Positions 21,008 to 35,739 are shown, counted from the stretch's first letter. The stretch is 64,000 nucleotides of DNA from Winslowiella arboricola (GCF_025527015.1 NZ_JAODIM010000032.1:31049-95048), one strand, 5' to 3'. Program-made: numbers and translations. Notes: a model not told the origin generated them from the letters alone.

Positions 21008-22246
21008 TTAGCCAATGGCGCCCAGCGCATCTTCATTGCCCTGCTGCTTCGGTAACAAAAACAGCGTGGCGATAATATCCAGCAGGTAGATCAGCGCCAG
21101 CAGGGTGATCGCCGCGACAAACGACCATTGCGTCACCAGCAGGCCAATCACCAGTGGACCAAAACCACCGACGCCACGTCCAAGGTTAAATAACACGTTT
21201 TGCGCCGTGGCGCGCGCCTGCACCGGATAGGTATCGGAGATCAGCGCGCCGTAGCCACCAATCATGCCGTTTACAAACATCCCCATCAGCGCGCCGGTAA
21301 ACAGCATCACCATCGGATCGCGCAGCTGGGCATAGATCACCACCATAATTACTGCGCCGAACTGGTAGATCAGGAAAATCTTCCAGCGGGCAAAACGGTC
21401 AGCCAGCACGCCAAACAGCCAGATACCGAAGGTCATGCCGACCACAGTAACCGCCGTCCATAATCCGGATTTAGTCAGGGAAAAACCAAAGTTGGAAGAG
21501 AGATAACTTGGCATCCAGATCATCAGACCGTAATAGCCGAAGTTCTGCACCGAGCAGAGGATAAGAATTCCGAGGCTGGCTTTGCTGGTTGGCGCGTCTT
21601 TAAACAGCAGCTTCAGCCGCGCGACAAACGACAGCGCTGGCGCGGTTTCTACCTGACGGCTAAAGGCTTCCGGCTCTCCCATGCCGCGGCGAATCATAAA
21701 CGACAGCAGCGCAGGCAGCAGACCGACCAGAAACATGCCGCGCCAGCCAATGATATCCAGCAGGAAAGGGGTGATAAACGCCGCCAGCAGCACGCCAAGC
21801 TGCCAGCCCATACCGACCCATGCCGAGGCGCGGTTACGCTTATTGGCGGGCCAGGCTTCAGCAATCAGCGCCATACCGATGCCAAACTCCCCCCCGAGGC
21901 CAACTCCCGCCAGCGTGCGATAAATCAGCAGATCCCAGTAGCCCTGCGCCACGGCGCATAAGCCGGTAAACAGTGAAAACATCAGAATAGTAAAGGTCAG
22001 TACACGAATACGGCCAAGACGGTCACTGAGATGGCCAAAGATAATACCGCCGAGCACGGCGCCGATCAGCGTCCAGGTCACCAGCGAACCGGCCTGCGAG
22101 GGATTTAATATCAGAGAGGCACTAATGGCTGGCAGCATAAAGCCAAGGATCAGCAGATCAAAACCATCCATGGCATAGCCACTAACGGCAGCGAGCATCG
22201 CTTTCGCAGGGGTCGCGCTCTGCTTCGCGTGCTTGGGTATCGACAT
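21008..22246 (-). CDS. MFS transporter, AAHS/MHS-like, substrate unknown
   Basis: 412 residues with about 12 helices. It has the acidic first-helix motif GYAMDGFDLLILGFMLP typical of aromatic-acid and related H+ symporters, loop 2-3 motif GHLSDRLGRIRVL, and GVGLGGEFGIGMALIAE. Relatives import organic acids or aromatic acids; I cannot choose among them. The loop between the halves is about 40 residues. The promoter region carries a 10-bp-arm inverted repeat (22264-22306), so it is probably regulated by a dimeric repressor or activator not encoded beside it. E. coli has no counterpart at this place. Confidence 0.8.
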   Translation of the reverse strand: MSIPKHAKQSATPAKAMLAAVSGYAMDGFDLLILGFMLPAISASLILNPSQAGSLVTWTLIGAVLGGIIFGHLSDRLGRIRVLTFTILMFSLFTGLCAVAQGYWDLLIYRTLAGVGLGGEFGIGMALIAEAWPANKRNRASAWVGMGWQLGVLLAAFITPFLLDIIGWRGMFLVGLLPALLSFMIRRGMGEPEAFSRQVETAPALSFVARLKLLFKDAPTSKASLGILILCSVQNFGYYGLMIWMPSYLSSNFGFSLTKSGLWTAVTVVGMTFGIWLFGVLADRFARWKIFLIYQFGAVIMVVIYAQLRDPMVMLFTGALMGMFVNGMIGGYGALISDTYPVQARATAQNVLFNLGRGVGGFGPLVIGLLVTQWSFVAAITLLALIYLLDIIATLFLLPKQQGNEDALGAIG

Positions 22247-22263
22247 GTTTCAGGACCAGACAA

Positions 22264-22306
22264 TTCAAATTGTGCGCCAAGTATATAGCAGGCGGAACAA
22301 TTTGAA
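22264..22306 (-). promoter_or_regulatory. Inverted repeat flanking the MFS gene promoter
   Basis: TTCAAATTGT (22264-22273) and ACAATTTGAA (22297-22306) are exact inverted copies 23 bases apart. On the minus strand a TATACT -10 candidate lies between them. The left copy is also part of a smaller palindrome ACAATT-CA-AATTGT (22260-22273). This looks like paired operator sites over the promoter. Confidence 0.6.
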
Positions 22307-22314
22307 ACACTCGA

Positions 22315-22456
22315 GGGGAGCCGTTTTCGGCTCCGCCTGGCAAGGGGCACGGGCGGCGAGAACGTCGCCCCTACCACGTAATCTCTGAAACCGGCGTCGG
22401 GGAGCCGTTTTCGGCTCCGCCTGGCAAGGGGCATGGGCGGCGAGAACGTCGCCCCT
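22315..22456. repeat. Tandem 58-bp composite palindromic repeat
   Basis: Two 58-bp units (22315-22372 and 22399-22456) differ at one base (cac against cat) and are 84 bases apart. Each has a type 2 hairpin GGGAGCCG-TTTT-CGGCTCC, a linker GCCTGGCAAGGGGCA, and a reversed type 1 hairpin GGGCGGCG-AGAA-CGTCGCCC. They lie between the MFS start and the phoU stop. Confidence 0.9.
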
Positions 22457-22470
22457 GGGAGATGGAAGGA

Positions 22471-23205
22471 TTATGCGGGATTACTGCCGCCGTCGTCGCC
22501 AGCCAGCAGCTTGTCCAGCTGGTCGCCGCCAACATGACGGAAGTCCTGACCTTTAACGAAATAGAAGATAATTTCGCAAATGTTCTGACAACGGTCGCCG
22601 ATACGCTCAATGGCGCGCGCGCAGAATAGCGCGGTCAGCACGCTGGGAATGGTGCGTGGATCTTCCATCATATAGGTCATCAGCTGACGCACGATACCTT
22701 CATACTCCTGATCGACCTTCTTGTCTTCGCGGTAAATCTGGATTGCCGCATTGAGATCCATACGCGCAAAGGCATCCAGCACATCATGCAGCATCTGCAC
22801 GGTGTGATGGCCGAGGGATTCCAGGCTGACCAGCAGCGGCAGATGCTGCTGACTGAATTTCTCCAGCGCAGTGCGGCTGATTTTCTCTGCTACATCACCA
22901 ATACGCTCCAGCTCAGAGATGGTTTTGATAATCGCCATCACCAGGCGTAGGTCACTGGCAGTCGGCTGACGTTTGGCGATGATGCGCACGCAGGCTTCAT
23001 CAATCTCCACTTCCATCATATTGACCTTGTGATCGCCTTCAATCACCTGTTTCGCCAGCTCGCCATCCTGGTTATGCATCGCGGTAATCGCATCGGTGAG
23101 CTGTTGCTCCACCATGCCACCCATGATCATCACCTGAGTACGAATGTGCTCCAGCTCGGCATTGAACTGGCCGGAGATATGTTTGTTCAGATTTAAGTTA
23201 TCCAT
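22471..23205 (-). CDS. phoU: Phosphate signalling protein PhoU
   Basis: 244 residues from the ATG at 23205 ([18 protein letters not shown]), with a GGAG site; the longer in-frame reading overlaps pstB and is not needed. PhoU is an all-helical cytosolic protein that links the Pst transporter to the PhoR kinase and holds the Pho response off when phosphate is plentiful. Two metal-binding repeats are visible: [14 protein letters not shown] and [17 protein letters not shown]. It is the last gene of pstSCAB-phoU. Confidence 0.97.
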   Translation of the reverse strand: MDNLNLNKHISGQFNAELEHIRTQVMIMGGMVEQQLTDAITAMHNQDGELAKQVIEGDHKVNMMEVEIDEACVRIIAKRQPTASDLRLVMAIIKTISELERIGDVAEKISRTALEKFSQQHLPLLVSLESLGHHTVQMLHDVLDAFARMDLNAAIQIYREDKKVDQEYEGIVRQLMTYMMEDPRTIPSVLTALFCARAIERIGDRCQNICEIIFYFVKGQDFRHVGGDQLDKLLAGDDGGSNPA

Positions 23206-23221
23206 GGTTTCTCCAGTCAAA

Positions 23222-24010
<789 letters not shown>

Positions 24011-24038
24011 TCAGTGCCGCCGCAGCCGCGCTGTTAAA

Positions 24039-25885
<1,847 letters not shown>

Positions 25886-25911
25886 AGAATTCTCGACGTT
25901 AAGATGGAAAT

Positions 25912-25957
25912 GGCGGCACGAGGCCGCCCTGTGTGACGAACCGAATCCCTTCGGTTC
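25912..25957 (-). other. Two hairpins in the pstS-pstC gap
   Basis: GGCGGC/GCCGCC (25912-25928) and GAACCGAA-TCCC-TTCGGTTC (25938-25957) follow the pstS stop. No U-tract follows, so they look more like processing or mRNA-stability elements than full terminators. They would help keep the binding protein more abundant than the permease. Confidence 0.6.
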
Positions 25958-25972
25958 CGCACTGAGTATGGC

Positions 25973-27013
25973 TTAGTACAGCGCTTTACCGGTGCTGTCT
26001 TTGATATTGGTCTTCCATGCGGCACGGATCTGCTCAGTCACTTCTTTTGGCAGTGGCGAGTAATCCAGCGCACTGGCTTCTTTCGCGCCATCTTTATAGG
26101 CCCAGTCGAAGAACTTCAGCACTTCAGCGGTCTGCTCTGGCTTAGCGGCAGATTTATGCAGAAGGATGAAAGTGGTAGAGGTGATTGGCCAGACGTTGTC
26201 GCCTTTCTGGTTGGTCAGGTCCTGAGCGAAGGTTTTATTCCAGTCTGCGCCTTTCGCCGCATTGCTGAAGCTCTCTTCGGTCGGGCTTACCGCTTTACCG
26301 CCCGCATCCACCAGTTTGGTGTAGGTCAGGTTGTTCTGTTTGGCGTAGGCATACTCAACGTAACCGATTGAACCTGGCAGACGCTGAACAAAGGCGGCGA
26401 TGCCGTCGTTGCCTTTACCGCCCAGACCGGTTGGCCAGTTTACCGTTGAACCGGCGCCGACTTTCGATTTCCACTCTTCATTAACTTTAGCCAGGTAGCT
26501 GGTAAAGACGAATGAAGTACCGGAACCGTCAGCACGACGCACCACCGCGATATTGGTTTCTGGCAGTTTCACGCCCGGGTTCAGTTTCACGATGGCGGCA
26601 TCGTTCCACTTTTTGATCTTACCGAGGTAGATATCACCGAGGGTTTTACCGTCGAGCACCAGCTCGCCAGATTTCAGGCCAGGGATATTAACCGCCAGCA
26701 CCACACCGCCAATTACCGTTGGGAACTGGAACAGGCCGTCGGCGTTTAATTTCTCGTCAGACAGTGGCGCATCGGATGCGCCGAAATCGACGGTTTTGGC
26801 AATAATCTGTTTTACGCCACCTGATGAGCCGATACCCTGGTAGTTGATTTTATTACCAGTTGATTTCTGATAGGTATCCGCCCACTTGGCATACACCGGT
26901 GCCGGGAAAGTCGCTCCCGCGCCAGTCAGGCTTGCTGCTGCCATGGCAGAAGCTGCGCTCAAAGATACGGTTGCTGCGACAATACGAGCTAAGGTGCTAT
27001 GCATCAGTGTCAT
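25973..27013 (-). CDS. pstS: Periplasmic phosphate-binding protein PstS
   Basis: 346 residues with a signal peptide (hydrophobic [17 protein letters not shown], probably cut after residue 25) and mature start [15 protein letters not shown], the phosphate-binding TGAGATF loop. [20 protein letters not shown] and [12 protein letters not shown] are further ligand segments. It captures phosphate in the periplasm for PstCAB. It is the first gene of the operon, downstream of two Pho boxes. Confidence 0.97.
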   Translation of the reverse strand: MTLMHSTLARIVAATVSLSAASAMAAASLTGAGATFPAPVYAKWADTYQKSTGNKINYQGIGSSGGVKQIIAKTVDFGASDAPLSDEKLNADGLFQFPTVIGGVVLAVNIPGLKSGELVLDGKTLGDIYLGKIKKWNDAAIVKLNPGVKLPETNIAVVRRADGSGTSFVFTSYLAKVNEEWKSKVGAGSTVNWPTGLGGKGNDGIAAFVQRLPGSIGYVEYAYAKQNNLTYTKLVDAGGKAVSPTEESFSNAAKGADWNKTFAQDLTNQKGDNVWPITSTTFILLHKSAAKPEQTAEVLKFFDWAYKDGAKEASALDYSPLPKEVTEQIRAAWKTNIKDSTGKALY

Positions 27014-27087
27014 ATTCCCTCCGGGGGAGTAAAAGTCAGGCTCTAAGCCGTTTTAATAAGATTTATCATTGCTGCTGGAGGCAAAAT

Positions 27088-27138
27088 AGGACAGTTTGGT
27101 GACAGTAAAATGTACGATATATGACAGTTTTGTGACAT
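27088..27138 (-). promoter_or_regulatory. Two PhoB boxes of the pstS promoter
   Basis: On the minus strand, ATGTCACAAAACTGTCAT (27121-27138) and CTGTCACCAAACTGTCCT (27088-27105) fit the Pho-box pattern of two CTGTCAT-type 7-mers spaced by 4 A/T-rich bases. The proximal box runs into TATTTT, the likely -10, as in the E. coli pstS promoter. PhoB phosphorylated under phosphate starvation would activate from here. Confidence 0.9.
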
Positions 27139-27184
27139 CAGGCTAATTTGTGAAAAATGAATACCTCCCATGGATTAACCAAAT

Positions 27185-27213
27185 AAAAACGCCGGTCATT
27201 GACCGGCGTTTTT
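27185..27213 (-). terminator. glmS terminator
   Basis: Thirteen-base perfect arms, AAAAACGCCGGTC and GACCGGCGTTTTT, with an ATT loop, 22 bases after the glmS stop and upstream of the pst promoter. Confidence 0.9.
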
Positions 27214-27235
27214 GTTTACAGCGTAATCGTCTCGG

Positions 27236-29065
27236 TTACTCGACGGTAACCGATTTCGCCAGGTTACGTGGCTGATCGACATCGGTGCCTTTAATCAGCG
27301 CCACATGGTACGAGAGCAGCTGCAACGGCACGGTGTAGAAGATCGGAGCAATCATCTCTTCAACGTGTGGCAGAGAGATAATACGCATCCCTTCGCTGTC
27401 GCTGAAACCGGCATCCTGATCGGCAAACACATACAGCAAACCGCCGCGGGCGCGCACTTCTTCGATATTCGATTTCAATTTTTCCAGCAGCTCGTTATTC
27501 GGCGCTACCACGATCACCGGCATATCCGCATCAATCAGCGCCAGTGGACCGTGCTTCAGCTCACCAGCAGCATAGGCTTCGGCGTGGATATAGGAGATCT
27601 CTTTCAGCTTCAGCGCACCTTCCATCGCAATCGGGTACTGATCGCCACGGCCAAGGAACAGCGCATGATGTTTGTCAGAGAAATCTTCCGCCAGTGCTTC
27701 AATCAGCTTGTCCTGCGACAGCATCTGCTCGATACGGCTTGGCAAAGCCTGCAAGCCATGCACGATATCGTGCTCGATTTGCGCATCCACGCCTTTCAGG
27801 CGGCCAATCTTCGCTACCAGCATCAGTAACACCGTCAGCTGAGTGGTAAAGGCTTTGGTTGATGCTACGCCAATTTCAGTACCGGCTTTGGTCATCAGCG
27901 CCAGGTCGGACTCACGCACCAGCGAGGAACCCGCCACGTTACAGATAGCCAGCGAACCGAGATAGCCCAGCTCCTTCGACAGGCGCAGCGCGGCCAGCGT
28001 ATCGGCGGTTTCACCGGATTGCGACAGGGTGATCAGCAGGCTGTTTTTTCGCACCGCGGATTTGCGATAGCGGAATTCAGAGGCGATCTCAACGTCACAC
28101 GGCACATTGGCCAGCGCTTCAAACCAGTAACGGGAAACCATACCGGAGTTATACGAGGTGCCGCAGGCGACGATCTGGATATGCTCAACCTGGCCCAGTA
28201 AGGTGTTAGCATTGGCGCCCAGTTCAGAAAGATCGACTTCACCATGGCTAAAACGACCGGCTAAGGTGTTTTTAATCGCCATTGGCTGTTCGTAGATCTC
28301 TTTCTGCATATAGTGGCGATAGATGCCTTTATCACCGGCATCGTACTGCACTTTAGATTCGATTTCCTGACGCTGTACGCTGTTACCACTGCGATCGATG
28401 ATGGTCACATCACGACGGGTAATCTCAGCAATATCGCCCTCTTCGAGGTAGATAAAGCGACGGGTAACCGGCAGCAGCGCCAGCTGATCGGAGGCAATAA
28501 AGTTTTCACCAACGCCACGACCAATCACCAGTGGGCTGCCAGAACGCGCAGCGACCACACGCGACGGATCGCGGCTATCCATAATCACCATACCGTAAGC
28601 ACCACGCAGCTGCGGGATCACACGCAACACCACTTCACGCAGTGAACCACCCTGCTGCTGCTCCCAGTGCACCAGATGCGCCACCACTTCGGTGTCGGTT
28701 TCTGAGGCAAAGCGGTAACCGCGTTCAATCAGCAAAGCACGCAGCGGCTCATGGTTCTCAATAATGCCGTTATGTACGATGATGATATGTTCTGAGATAT
28801 GCGGATGCGCGTTCGCTTCGGAAGGTTCTCCGTGCGTCGCCCAGCGGGTATGCGCAATACCAGTGCCGCCCACCAGCTGAGTATCTTCAGCGGCTTCGAC
28901 CAGTTTCTGCACTTTACCCAGGCGACGCAGACGCGTTACCTGGCCCTGCTGATCAACCACTGCCAGACCCGCGGAGTCATAACCACGGTATTCCAGGCGA
29001 CGCAGACCTTCGAGAAGGATTTCTGCGATATCACGTTGCGCTACTGCACCAACAATTCCACACAT
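27236..29065 (-). CDS. glmS: Glutamine--fructose-6-phosphate aminotransferase
   Basis: 609 residues from the ATG at 29065, giving [12 protein letters not shown]; Cys must become the N-terminal catalytic residue after Met removal, so the upstream in-frame ATG at 29101 would give an inactive enzyme. GlmS makes glucosamine-6-phosphate, the first step to UDP-GlcNAc for cell wall and LPS. An N-terminal glutaminase domain (HTRWATHG) is followed by two SIS isomerase domains ([18 protein letters not shown]) and the C-terminal LAKSVTVE. A leader hairpin lies just upstream. glmU precedes it as in E. coli, where the small RNA GlmZ activates glmS from this region. Confidence 0.97.
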   Translation of the reverse strand: MCGIVGAVAQRDIAEILLEGLRRLEYRGYDSAGLAVVDQQGQVTRLRRLGKVQKLVEAAEDTQLVGGTGIAHTRWATHGEPSEANAHPHISEHIIIVHNGIIENHEPLRALLIERGYRFASETDTEVVAHLVHWEQQQGGSLREVVLRVIPQLRGAYGMVIMDSRDPSRVVAARSGSPLVIGRGVGENFIASDQLALLPVTRRFIYLEEGDIAEITRRDVTIIDRSGNSVQRQEIESKVQYDAGDKGIYRHYMQKEIYEQPMAIKNTLAGRFSHGEVDLSELGANANTLLGQVEHIQIVACGTSYNSGMVSRYWFEALANVPCDVEIASEFRYRKSAVRKNSLLITLSQSGETADTLAALRLSKELGYLGSLAICNVAGSSLVRESDLALMTKAGTEIGVASTKAFTTQLTVLLMLVAKIGRLKGVDAQIEHDIVHGLQALPSRIEQMLSQDKLIEALAEDFSDKHHALFLGRGDQYPIAMEGALKLKEISYIHAEAYAAGELKHGPLALIDADMPVIVVAPNNELLEKLKSNIEEVRARGGLLYVFADQDAGFSDSEGMRIISLPHVEEMIAPIFYTVPLQLLSYHVALIKGTDVDQPRNLAKSVTVE

Positions 29066-29081
29066 AATTATTTTCCTGACA

Positions 29082-29103
29082 AAATGGCGTTTCAGCGCCA
29101 TTT
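29082..29103 (-). promoter_or_regulatory. Hairpin in the glmS leader
   Basis: Arms AAATGGCG and CGCCATTT with a 6-base loop end 16 bases before the glmS ATG, next to the AGGA site. It lies where enterobacterial glmS leaders fold and pair with GlmZ, but I cannot confirm that pairing here. Confidence 0.6.
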
Positions 29104-29207
29104 GCGTTGTCCTGTGACCTGATTTTTCCGACGAGATTTACGTGCTTACGCATCGAACCTGCGGATTCCCCGAGCCTTGTAGAGTGGGGAGTATTATTTT
29201 TTATAAC

Positions 29208-29308
29208 TCCCTCCCCCGTTTTACGGGGGAGGGTTGGAGTGGGGGAACTATTAGCACTGAGGTCGCCAGCTCCCCCATCCTGACCTTCCCCACAACGTGG
29301 GGGGAAGG
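29208..29308. repeat. Cluster of C/G-run palindromes between glmU and glmS
   Basis: Three dyads: CCCTCCCCCGT/ACGGGGGAGGG (29208-29233), a loose GGAGTGGGGGA with TCCCCCATCC pair (about 29235-29280), and CCTTCCCCAC/GTGGGGGGAAGG (29284-29308). They occupy most of the 256-base glmU-glmS gap, just after the glmU stop. The first shares its core with 281-304. Confidence 0.7.
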
Positions 29309-29321
29309 GACCAATAGGGCA

Positions 29322-30692
29322 CTATTTCTTTTTAACCGGGCGCTGCCAGCCTGACTTATGGTTCTGCTCTTTACGGTTATAGACCAGATCGGCAGCGGTG
29401 ATATCTTTCATTACCGTGGTGCCAGCGGCGATAGTGGCGCCACTGGCCACCGTCACCGGCGCCAACAGCTGGGTATCAGAGCCGACAAACACGTTGTCGC
29501 CAATGATCGTCTTATATTTATTCGCGCCATCGTAATTACAGGTAATCGTACCCGCGCCGATATTCACCCCGGCACCAATCTCCGCATCGCCAAGGTAGCT
29601 AAGATGGCCGGCCTTGGAGCCTTTGCCAAGACGCGCTTTTTTCATCTCGACAAAGTTACCGACATGCGCGCCTTCCGCCAGTTCGCTACCCGGACGCAGG
29701 CGGGCAAATGGCCCGATAGTACAGGCAGTGCCCAGCTCAGCATCCTCAACCACGCTATACGGGCTGATTTCGCAGTTATCACCAATCACACTATTTTTAA
29801 TTACGCAGCCGGTGCCGATTTTGACACCATTACCGAGGGTTACCTGACCTTCGATAATCACATTGGTGTCGATCACCACATCACGGCCATGCTCAAGGTT
29901 GCCGCGCAGATCAAAGCGCGCCGGATCCTGTAGCATCACCCCCGCCAGCAGCAGCTTTTCTGCCTGCTCGGCCTGATATACTCGTTCAAGGGTAGCCAGT
30001 TGCAGGCGGTTATTGACGCCTTCGGTTTCGCTGATACGCGCCGGATGAACTGCGGCAATTTTGCGGCCTTCATGATGGGCGAGGGCGATAATATCGGTGA
30101 TGTAATACTCACCCTGCGCATTGTTGTTGGTCAGTTTGCTTAACCAGCGCTTCATATCCGCGCCGTTGGCAATCAGAATGCCGGTGTTGATTTCAGTGAT
30201 CGCCAGCTGTTCAGCGCTGGCGTCCTTCTGCTCAATAATCCCCACCACATCGCCCTGCTGACGCAGGATGCGGCCATAGCCGGTGGGATTATCCAGAATT
30301 ACCGTCAGTAAACCGATGCCACCCTGCGGTTTTGCGCTGCGCAGGCGTTCAAGGGTTGCCACCGAGATCAATGGTACATCGCCGTACAGCATCAGAATAT
30401 CTTCGTCATCGGCAAAGTGTGGCGCCGCCTGCTGCATCGCATGACCGGTACCCAGCTGCTCCGCCTGCAAAACCCAGCTCAGCGAATGATCGTTCAGCGT
30501 CGATTTCAGCAGTTCGCCGCCATGACCATACACCAGGTTGATCTTGTCAGCGCCCAGATGTTTAGCGGCATCAATGACGTGTTGCACCATCGGTTTCCCT
30601 GCCAGAGTATGCAGGACTTTAGGAAGATCTGAATACATGCGGGTTCCCTTGCCGGCAGCAAGTATAACCACGCTCATTGTGCTGTTTGACAT
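29322..30692 (-). CDS. glmU: Bifunctional UDP-GlcNAc pyrophosphorylase / glucosamine-1-phosphate acetyltransferase
   Basis: 456 residues from the ATG at 30692 ([19 protein letters not shown]), chosen for its AGGA site and E. coli length; two more ATGs lie 6 and 15 bases upstream. The N-terminal uridyltransferase has LAAGKGTRM and LYGDVPL; the C-terminal left-handed beta-helix acetyltransferase has hexapeptide repeats ([39 protein letters not shown]). It completes UDP-GlcNAc synthesis after GlmS and GlmM. Confidence 0.97.
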   Translation of the reverse strand: MSNSTMSVVILAAGKGTRMYSDLPKVLHTLAGKPMVQHVIDAAKHLGADKINLVYGHGGELLKSTLNDHSLSWVLQAEQLGTGHAMQQAAPHFADDEDILMLYGDVPLISVATLERLRSAKPQGGIGLLTVILDNPTGYGRILRQQGDVVGIIEQKDASAEQLAITEINTGILIANGADMKRWLSKLTNNNAQGEYYITDIIALAHHEGRKIAAVHPARISETEGVNNRLQLATLERVYQAEQAEKLLLAGVMLQDPARFDLRGNLEHGRDVVIDTNVIIEGQVTLGNGVKIGTGCVIKNSVIGDNCEISPYSVVEDAELGTACTIGPFARLRPGSELAEGAHVGNFVEMKKARLGKGSKAGHLSYLGDAEIGAGVNIGAGTITCNYDGANKYKTIIGDNVFVGSDTQLLAPVTVASGATIAAGTTVMKDITAADLVYNRKEQNHKSGWQRPVKKK

Positions 30693-30804
30693 AGACATCC
30701 TGACCATTCTTTTGATAAAGGAAGTAAAGCGGTTTAAGTCTGAGATTACTACATTTTTCTCAGTACGAAATTAGCCTGCTAACCGAAAATTCGCTGAGTA
30801 CAGA

Positions 30805-30837
30805 TAAAAAAAATGCCGGTCAGATAACTGACCGGCA
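30805..30837 (-). terminator. atp operon terminator
   Basis: Ten-base perfect arms TGCCGGTCAG and CTGACCGGCA around ATAA, followed in the minus direction by eight or nine T residues. It lies 22 bases after the atpC stop. Confidence 0.95.
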
Positions 30838-30858
30838 CCTTAAGACATAAAGCCTGGG

Positions 30859-31278
30859 TTACATCGCTTTCCTGGTCAACTCGATAACGCGCAATTTGGC
30901 GATCGCTTTGGCCAGTTCAGCCGATGCCTGAGCAAAATCGACATCGCCGTGAGAGCTGTTCATATGCTCTTCCGCTTTGCGTTTCGCTTCGAGCGCTCGC
31001 GCTTCGTCGAGATCTGTTCCGCGAATCGCCGTGTCAGCCAGCACCGTAGTCGAGCCTGGCTGCACTTCCAGCACGCCGCCGGAGAGATAGATAAACTCCT
31101 CTTCGCCGTGCTGTTTAACGATACGAATCATACCAGGCTTAATGGCGGTGAGCAGCGGGGCGTGGCCCGGGTAAATACCCAGCTCACCTTCGCTACCTGA
31201 CACCTGGATATGTTGCACCAGACCAGAGAACATTTTTTGCTCTGCGCTGACCACATCCAGATGATAAGTCATAGCCAT
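30859..31278 (-). CDS. atpC: ATP synthase epsilon subunit
   Basis: 139 residues, beginning [21 protein letters not shown]. Part of the F1 central stalk; the N-terminal beta-sandwich contains [22 protein letters not shown] and the C-terminal helices (about 90-139) can act as an inhibitory latch. It is the last gene of the atp operon, 24 bases after atpD. Confidence 0.97.
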   Translation of the reverse strand: MAMTYHLDVVSAEQKMFSGLVQHIQVSGSEGELGIYPGHAPLLTAIKPGMIRIVKQHGEEEFIYLSGGVLEVQPGSTTVLADTAIRGTDLDEARALEAKRKAEEHMNSSHGDVDFAQASAELAKAIAKLRVIELTRKAM

Positions 31279-31302
31279 ATCTAACCTCCTGGGAAACTGT
31301 TA

Positions 31303-32694
<1,392 letters not shown>

Positions 32695-32714
32695 CTACCT
32701 AATATTTAACCTGG

Positions 32715-33581
32715 TTAAACCGCGGAGGCCCCCGAGACAATCTCGGTAAGTTCCTGGGTGATGCTGGCCTGACGAGCTTTGTTGTATACCAACTGCAGCT
32801 CTTTGATCAGGTTACCGCCGTTATCGGTTGCAGCTTTCATCGCCACCATACGCGCGGCCTGCTCGCTGGCCAGGTTTTCTACAACACCCTGGTAAACCTG
32901 AGACTCTACATAGCGACGCAGTAAAGTATCCAGCAGCCCTTTCGGATCCGGCTCATACAGGTAATCCCAGGTCTTCTTCTTCAGATCCGCTTCATCTTCT
33001 GCTGGTGGTAATGGCAGCAGCTGAGTGATCTGAGGAGACTGAGACATGGTGTTGATAAATTTGTTGCTGACGATAAACAGCTTATCTAAGCGGCCTTCAT
33101 CGTAAGCCTGCAGCATAACTTTAACCGGGCCAATCAGTTCAGACAGGGAAGGTTTATCTCCCATGCCGGTAACCTGAGCAACCACGTTGCCGCCGACAGA
33201 ACTGAAGAATGACAGACCTTTGGAACCGATAATCGCCAGATCGCTCTCGACGCCTTTATCAGCCCAGGCTTTCATATCAGCCAGCACTCTTTTGAACAGG
33301 TTAATGTTCAAACCACCACAAAGACCACGGTCGGTCGAAACGACCAGGTAGCCAACGCGCTTAACGTCGCGCTCCGCAAGGTAAGGGTGTTTGTACTCCA
33401 GATTACCCAACGCAATGTGACCAATCACTTTGCGCATGGTATCTGCATAAGGACGGCTGGCCGCCATGCGTTCCTGCGATTTACGCATTTTGGAGGCGGC
33501 GACCATTTCCATCGCTTTGGTGATCTTTTGCGTGTTCTGGACGCTTCCGATCTTACTACGTATCTCTTTTGCGCCGGCCAT
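32715..33581 (-). CDS. atpG: ATP synthase gamma subunit
   Basis: 288 residues (E. coli 287). Central rotor shaft: long N-terminal helix ([32 protein letters not shown]), Rossmann-like middle ([11 protein letters not shown]), and C-terminal helix ending [18 protein letters not shown]. It lies between atpA and atpD in the canonical order. Confidence 0.97.
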   Translation of the reverse strand: MAGAKEIRSKIGSVQNTQKITKAMEMVAASKMRKSQERMAASRPYADTMRKVIGHIALGNLEYKHPYLAERDVKRVGYLVVSTDRGLCGGLNINLFKRVLADMKAWADKGVESDLAIIGSKGLSFFSSVGGNVVAQVTGMGDKPSLSELIGPVKVMLQAYDEGRLDKLFIVSNKFINTMSQSPQITQLLPLPPAEDEADLKKKTWDYLYEPDPKGLLDTLLRRYVESQVYQGVVENLASEQAARMVAMKAATDNGGNLIKELQLVYNKARQASITQELTEIVSGASAV

Positions 33582-33634
33582 AAGCTTCTCCTCAAAGCCT
33601 TGCGGCTTGCCCTATCAGGACAAGCCGCCAGACG

Positions 33635-35176
33635 TTACCAGGACTGGGTTGCTTTGAACGTATCGAGCAGGCCTTTCAGCTTCTCTTCGATATCGTTGTT
33701 GTAGTTACCCGACTGGTTGATTTCAGCCATCAGCTCGACGTGATCGCGATCCGCGTAAGCCAGCAGCGCAGCTTCGAAGCTACCGATTTTCGCCAGTTCG
33801 ACGTCATTCAGATAACCACGTTCAGCAGCGAACAGTACCAGACCCTGCTGTGCAACAGACATAGGTGCATACTGTTTCTGCTTCAGCAGCTCAGTCACTT
33901 TCTGGCCGTGGCTCAGCTGTTTGCGGGTTGCTTCATCCAGATCGGAAGCGAACTGAGAGAACGCCGCCAGTTCACGATACTGCGCCAGCGCGGTACGAAT
34001 ACCACCGGACAGTTTCTTGATGATCTTGGTCTGAGCAGCACCGCCCACACGAGATACGGAGATACCCGGGTTAACTGCCGGACGAATACCGGAGTTAAAC
34101 AGGTTAGTTTCCAGGAAGATCTGACCATCAGTAATCGAAATTACGTTGGTTGGAACGAACGCAGAAACGTCACCTGCCTGGGTTTCGATGATTGGCAGCG
34201 CAGTCAGAGAACCGGTTTTACCTTTCACTTCACCTTTGGTGAATGCTTCAACGTACTCCGCGTTAACGCGAGATGCACGCTCCAGCAGACGGGAGTGGAG
34301 GTAGAACACGTCACCAGGGAATGCTTCACGACCCGGCGGACGACGCAGCAGCAGGGAAACCTGACGGTATGCAATAGCCTGTTTAGACAGGTCATCGTAA
34401 ACGATCAGTGCATCTTCACCGCGGTCACGGAAATATTCGCCCATCGCACAACCGGCATACGGCGCCAGGTATTGCAGTGCAGCGGATTCTGATGCAGTAG
34501 CAACCACAACAATGGTGTTAGCCAGTGCGTTGTGTTCTTCCAGCTTACGAACCACGTTAGAAATGGTGGACGCTTTCTGGCCGATGGCCACGTACACACA
34601 TTTAATACCGGAATCACGCTGGTTGATGATTGCATCGATCGCCATCGCGGTTTTACCGGTCTGACGGTCACCGATGATCAGCTCACGCTGGCCACGGCCG
34701 ATTGGAATCATTGCATCGACAGATTTGTAACCGGTCTGAACAGGCTGATCAACAGACTGACGTTCGATAACGCCAGGTGCAATCACTTCGATTGGCGAGA
34801 AGCCATCGTTATCAATGGCGCCTTTGCCATCAATAGGTGCGCCCAGCGTGTTCAGCACGCGACCTAACAGGCCACGACCAACCGGAACTTCCAGAATACG
34901 ACCAGTACACTTAACTTTCATGCCTTCGGCAAGGTCAGCGTACGGGCCCATCACAACTGCACCTACCGAGTCACGCTCGAGGTTCAGTGCGATAGCGTAA
35001 CGGTTACCCGGCAGGGCAATCATCTCACCCTGCATCACATCGGCCAGGCCGTGTACGCGGATGATACCGTCACTTACAGAAACAATAGTACCTTCATTGT
35101 GAGCTTCGCTCACTACATTGAACTGAGCAATGCGCTGCTTGATCAGTTCGCTGATTTCGGTGGAATTCAGTTGCAT
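33635..35176 (-). CDS. atpA: ATP synthase alpha subunit
   Basis: 513 residues from the ATG at 35176 ([20 protein letters not shown]), which has GGAG 5 bases upstream; an ATG three codons earlier is less likely. Regulatory F1 subunit with Walker A GDRQTGKT and the arginine finger in [11 protein letters not shown]. The N-terminal segment binds delta. Confidence 0.98.
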   Translation of the reverse strand: MQLNSTEISELIKQRIAQFNVVSEAHNEGTIVSVSDGIIRVHGLADVMQGEMIALPGNRYAIALNLERDSVGAVVMGPYADLAEGMKVKCTGRILEVPVGRGLLGRVLNTLGAPIDGKGAIDNDGFSPIEVIAPGVIERQSVDQPVQTGYKSVDAMIPIGRGQRELIIGDRQTGKTAMAIDAIINQRDSGIKCVYVAIGQKASTISNVVRKLEEHNALANTIVVVATASESAALQYLAPYAGCAMGEYFRDRGEDALIVYDDLSKQAIAYRQVSLLLRRPPGREAFPGDVFYLHSRLLERASRVNAEYVEAFTKGEVKGKTGSLTALPIIETQAGDVSAFVPTNVISITDGQIFLETNLFNSGIRPAVNPGISVSRVGGAAQTKIIKKLSGGIRTALAQYRELAAFSQFASDLDEATRKQLSHGQKVTELLKQKQYAPMSVAQQGLVLFAAERGYLNDVELAKIGSFEAALLAYADRDHVELMAEINQSGNYNNDIEEKLKGLLDTFKATQSW

Positions 35177-35191
35177 ATGCTCCAAGTCCCC

Positions 35192-35725
35192 TTAAGACTG
35201 CAAGACGTCTGCCAGACGCTCAAGACGACCGCGTACGCTGCCGTCAATCACCATATCACCCGAGCGGACGATAACGCCTGCCACTACAGACTTATCAATT
35301 TTGCAATTCAGCTTAACTTTGCGAGACAGACGTTTTTCCATCGCGGCGCTGATTTTAGTCAGCTGTTCGTCACTCAGAGCATTGGCAGAGATAACTTCAA
35401 CTTCGGCGGTCGCATCATATGCGGCACGCAGTTGTATATACTGAGCCAGTACATCCGGGAGCGCGGGTAAACGTTTGTTTTCTGCCATTACCTTAATCAG
35501 GTTCTGGCCAGCTTCGTCGAGTTGATCGCCACAGATTGCGTTGAAAGATGCAGAAGTAGCTTCCGGCGCCATGGCGCCGGAGAGAAGATCTGTCATCTGT
35601 TCATTGCTTGCCACTTCAGCGGCAAACGCCAGCATCTGCTGCCAGCGATCGACATTTTGATGCTCAACAGCAAAGTCAAAAGCTGCTTTGGCGTAGGGGC
35701 GAGCTACAGTTACAAATTCAGACAT
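35192..35725 (-). CDS. atpH: ATP synthase delta subunit
   Basis: 177 residues, E. coli length: [22 protein letters not shown] at the N-terminus and [21 protein letters not shown] at the C-terminus. It joins the top of F1 to the b-subunit peripheral stalk. It follows atpF by 14 bases. Confidence 0.97.
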   Translation of the reverse strand: MSEFVTVARPYAKAAFDFAVEHQNVDRWQQMLAFAAEVASNEQMTDLLSGAMAPEATSASFNAICGDQLDEAGQNLIKVMAENKRLPALPDVLAQYIQLRAAYDATAEVEVISANALSDEQLTKISAAMEKRLSRKVKLNCKIDKSVVAGVIVRSGDMVIDGSVRGRLERLADVLQS

Positions 35726-35739
35726 CAGCCCCTCCCTCC

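Noticed and set aside
22315..22456. Possible CRISPR array
   Set aside because: There are only two units with one 26-base gap, each unit is a pair of hairpins, and relatives of the unit are scattered across the window; no cas genes are present.
33740..34492. 250-codon open frame antisense to atpA
   Set aside because: It is the reverse reading of a highly conserved gene, with low-complexity composition and no family resemblance.
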